DNA of 7,093 nt from NCBI GenBank assembly GCA_013360535.1, contig JABWBL010000174.1, forward strand, positions 1-7,093. Direction: 5' to 3'. Of the stretch, positions 6,873 through 7,093 are shown in pieces; position 1 is the stretch's first letter; each line of letters opens with the position of its first letter. This DNA is from Planctomycetaceae bacterium. GTDB lineage: Bacteria > Planctomycetota > UBA1135 > GCA-002686595. A program made the translations under genes and the position numbers. The notes below the pieces were generated by a model that searched no databases, was not told the DNA's origin, and saw only the letters and a list, made by a program, of their open reading frames with translations.

Positions 6873-7093
6873 ATGGTCACCACGCTCGACACGGTTGTCG
6901 TCGGTGCCGGCATCTCCGGCCTCGCCTACGCGCACGCGCGCGGGCCCGAAGCGGAAGTCGTCGTGCTCGAGGCTGCGCCGCGGCCAGGTGGGCTCGTGCA
7001 GACCGAGCGCGGCGGGCCGAACGGCCAGTGGCGCTACGAGGTCGGGCCGGAGTCGCTGCGTTTCGAGGTGAAGGGCGGGCTCACGGACATGCT
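6873..7093 (+). CDS. hemY: Protoporphyrinogen oxidase, FAD-dependent, 5' part
   Basis: The window ends after 73 codons of a gene that runs on. The N-terminus is a Rossmann dinucleotide-binding motif, VVVGAGISGLAYA (8-20), ending in the acidic ribose-binding residue E33 in VVLEAAPRPGG, with the RxGG continuation (R37, G39, G40) typical of the amine-oxidase/PPO flavoprotein superfamily. YEVGPESLR (about 55-63) is the segment where protoporphyrinogen oxidases have a G-P-x-S motif. Together with its place after hemN this points to the oxygen-dependent HemY-type enzyme (also called HemG or PPOX) making protoporphyrin IX; the E. coli flavodoxin-like HemG is excluded. A phytoene-desaturase-like or other amine oxidase cannot be formally ruled out from so short a piece. 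The ATG is 15 bases after the hemN stop, with a weak GGAACGGA site at 6859-6866. Confidence 0.88.
   Translation, partial: MVTTLDTVVVGAGISGLAYAHARGPEAEVVVLEAAPRPGGLVQTERGGPNGQWRYEVGPESLRFEVKGGLTDM

Noticed and set aside
303..6935. Long open frames on the - strand (for example 303-1451, 1445-2788, 2544-3743, 3386-4408, 5088-6935)
   Set aside because: They lie exactly opposite well-identified + strand genes, are Arg/Ala/His/Val-rich, have no recognisable motifs, and are expected from strong third-position GC bias.
1..7093. A wholly new system, mobile element, CRISPR array or RNA gene
   Set aside because: The window is filled by recognisable heme-pathway and two-component genes; no repeats, transposase, integrase or structured RNA sequence was seen on either strand.

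Overview
The window is a very GC-rich stretch that is coding from edge to edge on the + strand. It is part of a tetrapyrrole (heme) biosynthesis operon: 3' part of hemD, then hemB, hemL, a two-component pair (sensor histidine kinase and OmpR/PhoB-type response regulator), hemE, hemN, and the 5' end of an FAD-dependent protoporphyrinogen oxidase gene (hemY/hemG type). No intergenic space exceeds 15 bases. No tRNA, rRNA, mobile element, CRISPR array or terminator is visible, and any promoter must lie upstream of the window.

The enzymes follow the pathway. HemL makes 5-aminolevulinate (C5 route, so not the ALA-synthase route of alphaproteobacteria). HemB condenses two ALA to porphobilinogen, and HemD closes the ring to uroporphyrinogen III. 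HemE decarboxylates to coproporphyrinogen III, HemN (oxygen-independent radical SAM) makes protoporphyrinogen IX, and the last gene oxidises it to protoporphyrin IX. HemA, HemC and a ferrochelatase are not in the window and may flank it. This is the classical protoporphyrin-dependent branch.

The organism is a GC-rich bacterium. The C5 route, HemN plus a HemY-type oxidase and the base composition would fit Myxococcota or a related deltaproteobacteria-like lineage, but this is a weak inference from gene content and style.

The most notable point is the two-component system between hemL and hemE. It is joined to its neighbours by a 1-base gap and 4-base stop/start overlaps, so it must be co-transcribed with the pathway genes. 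The kinase has two membrane segments, a very short external loop and no room for a HAMP domain. Whether it senses heme, precursors, redox state or something unrelated cannot be told from the sequence. All remaining genes look like intact, catalytically competent members of well-known families; no wholly new system was found.
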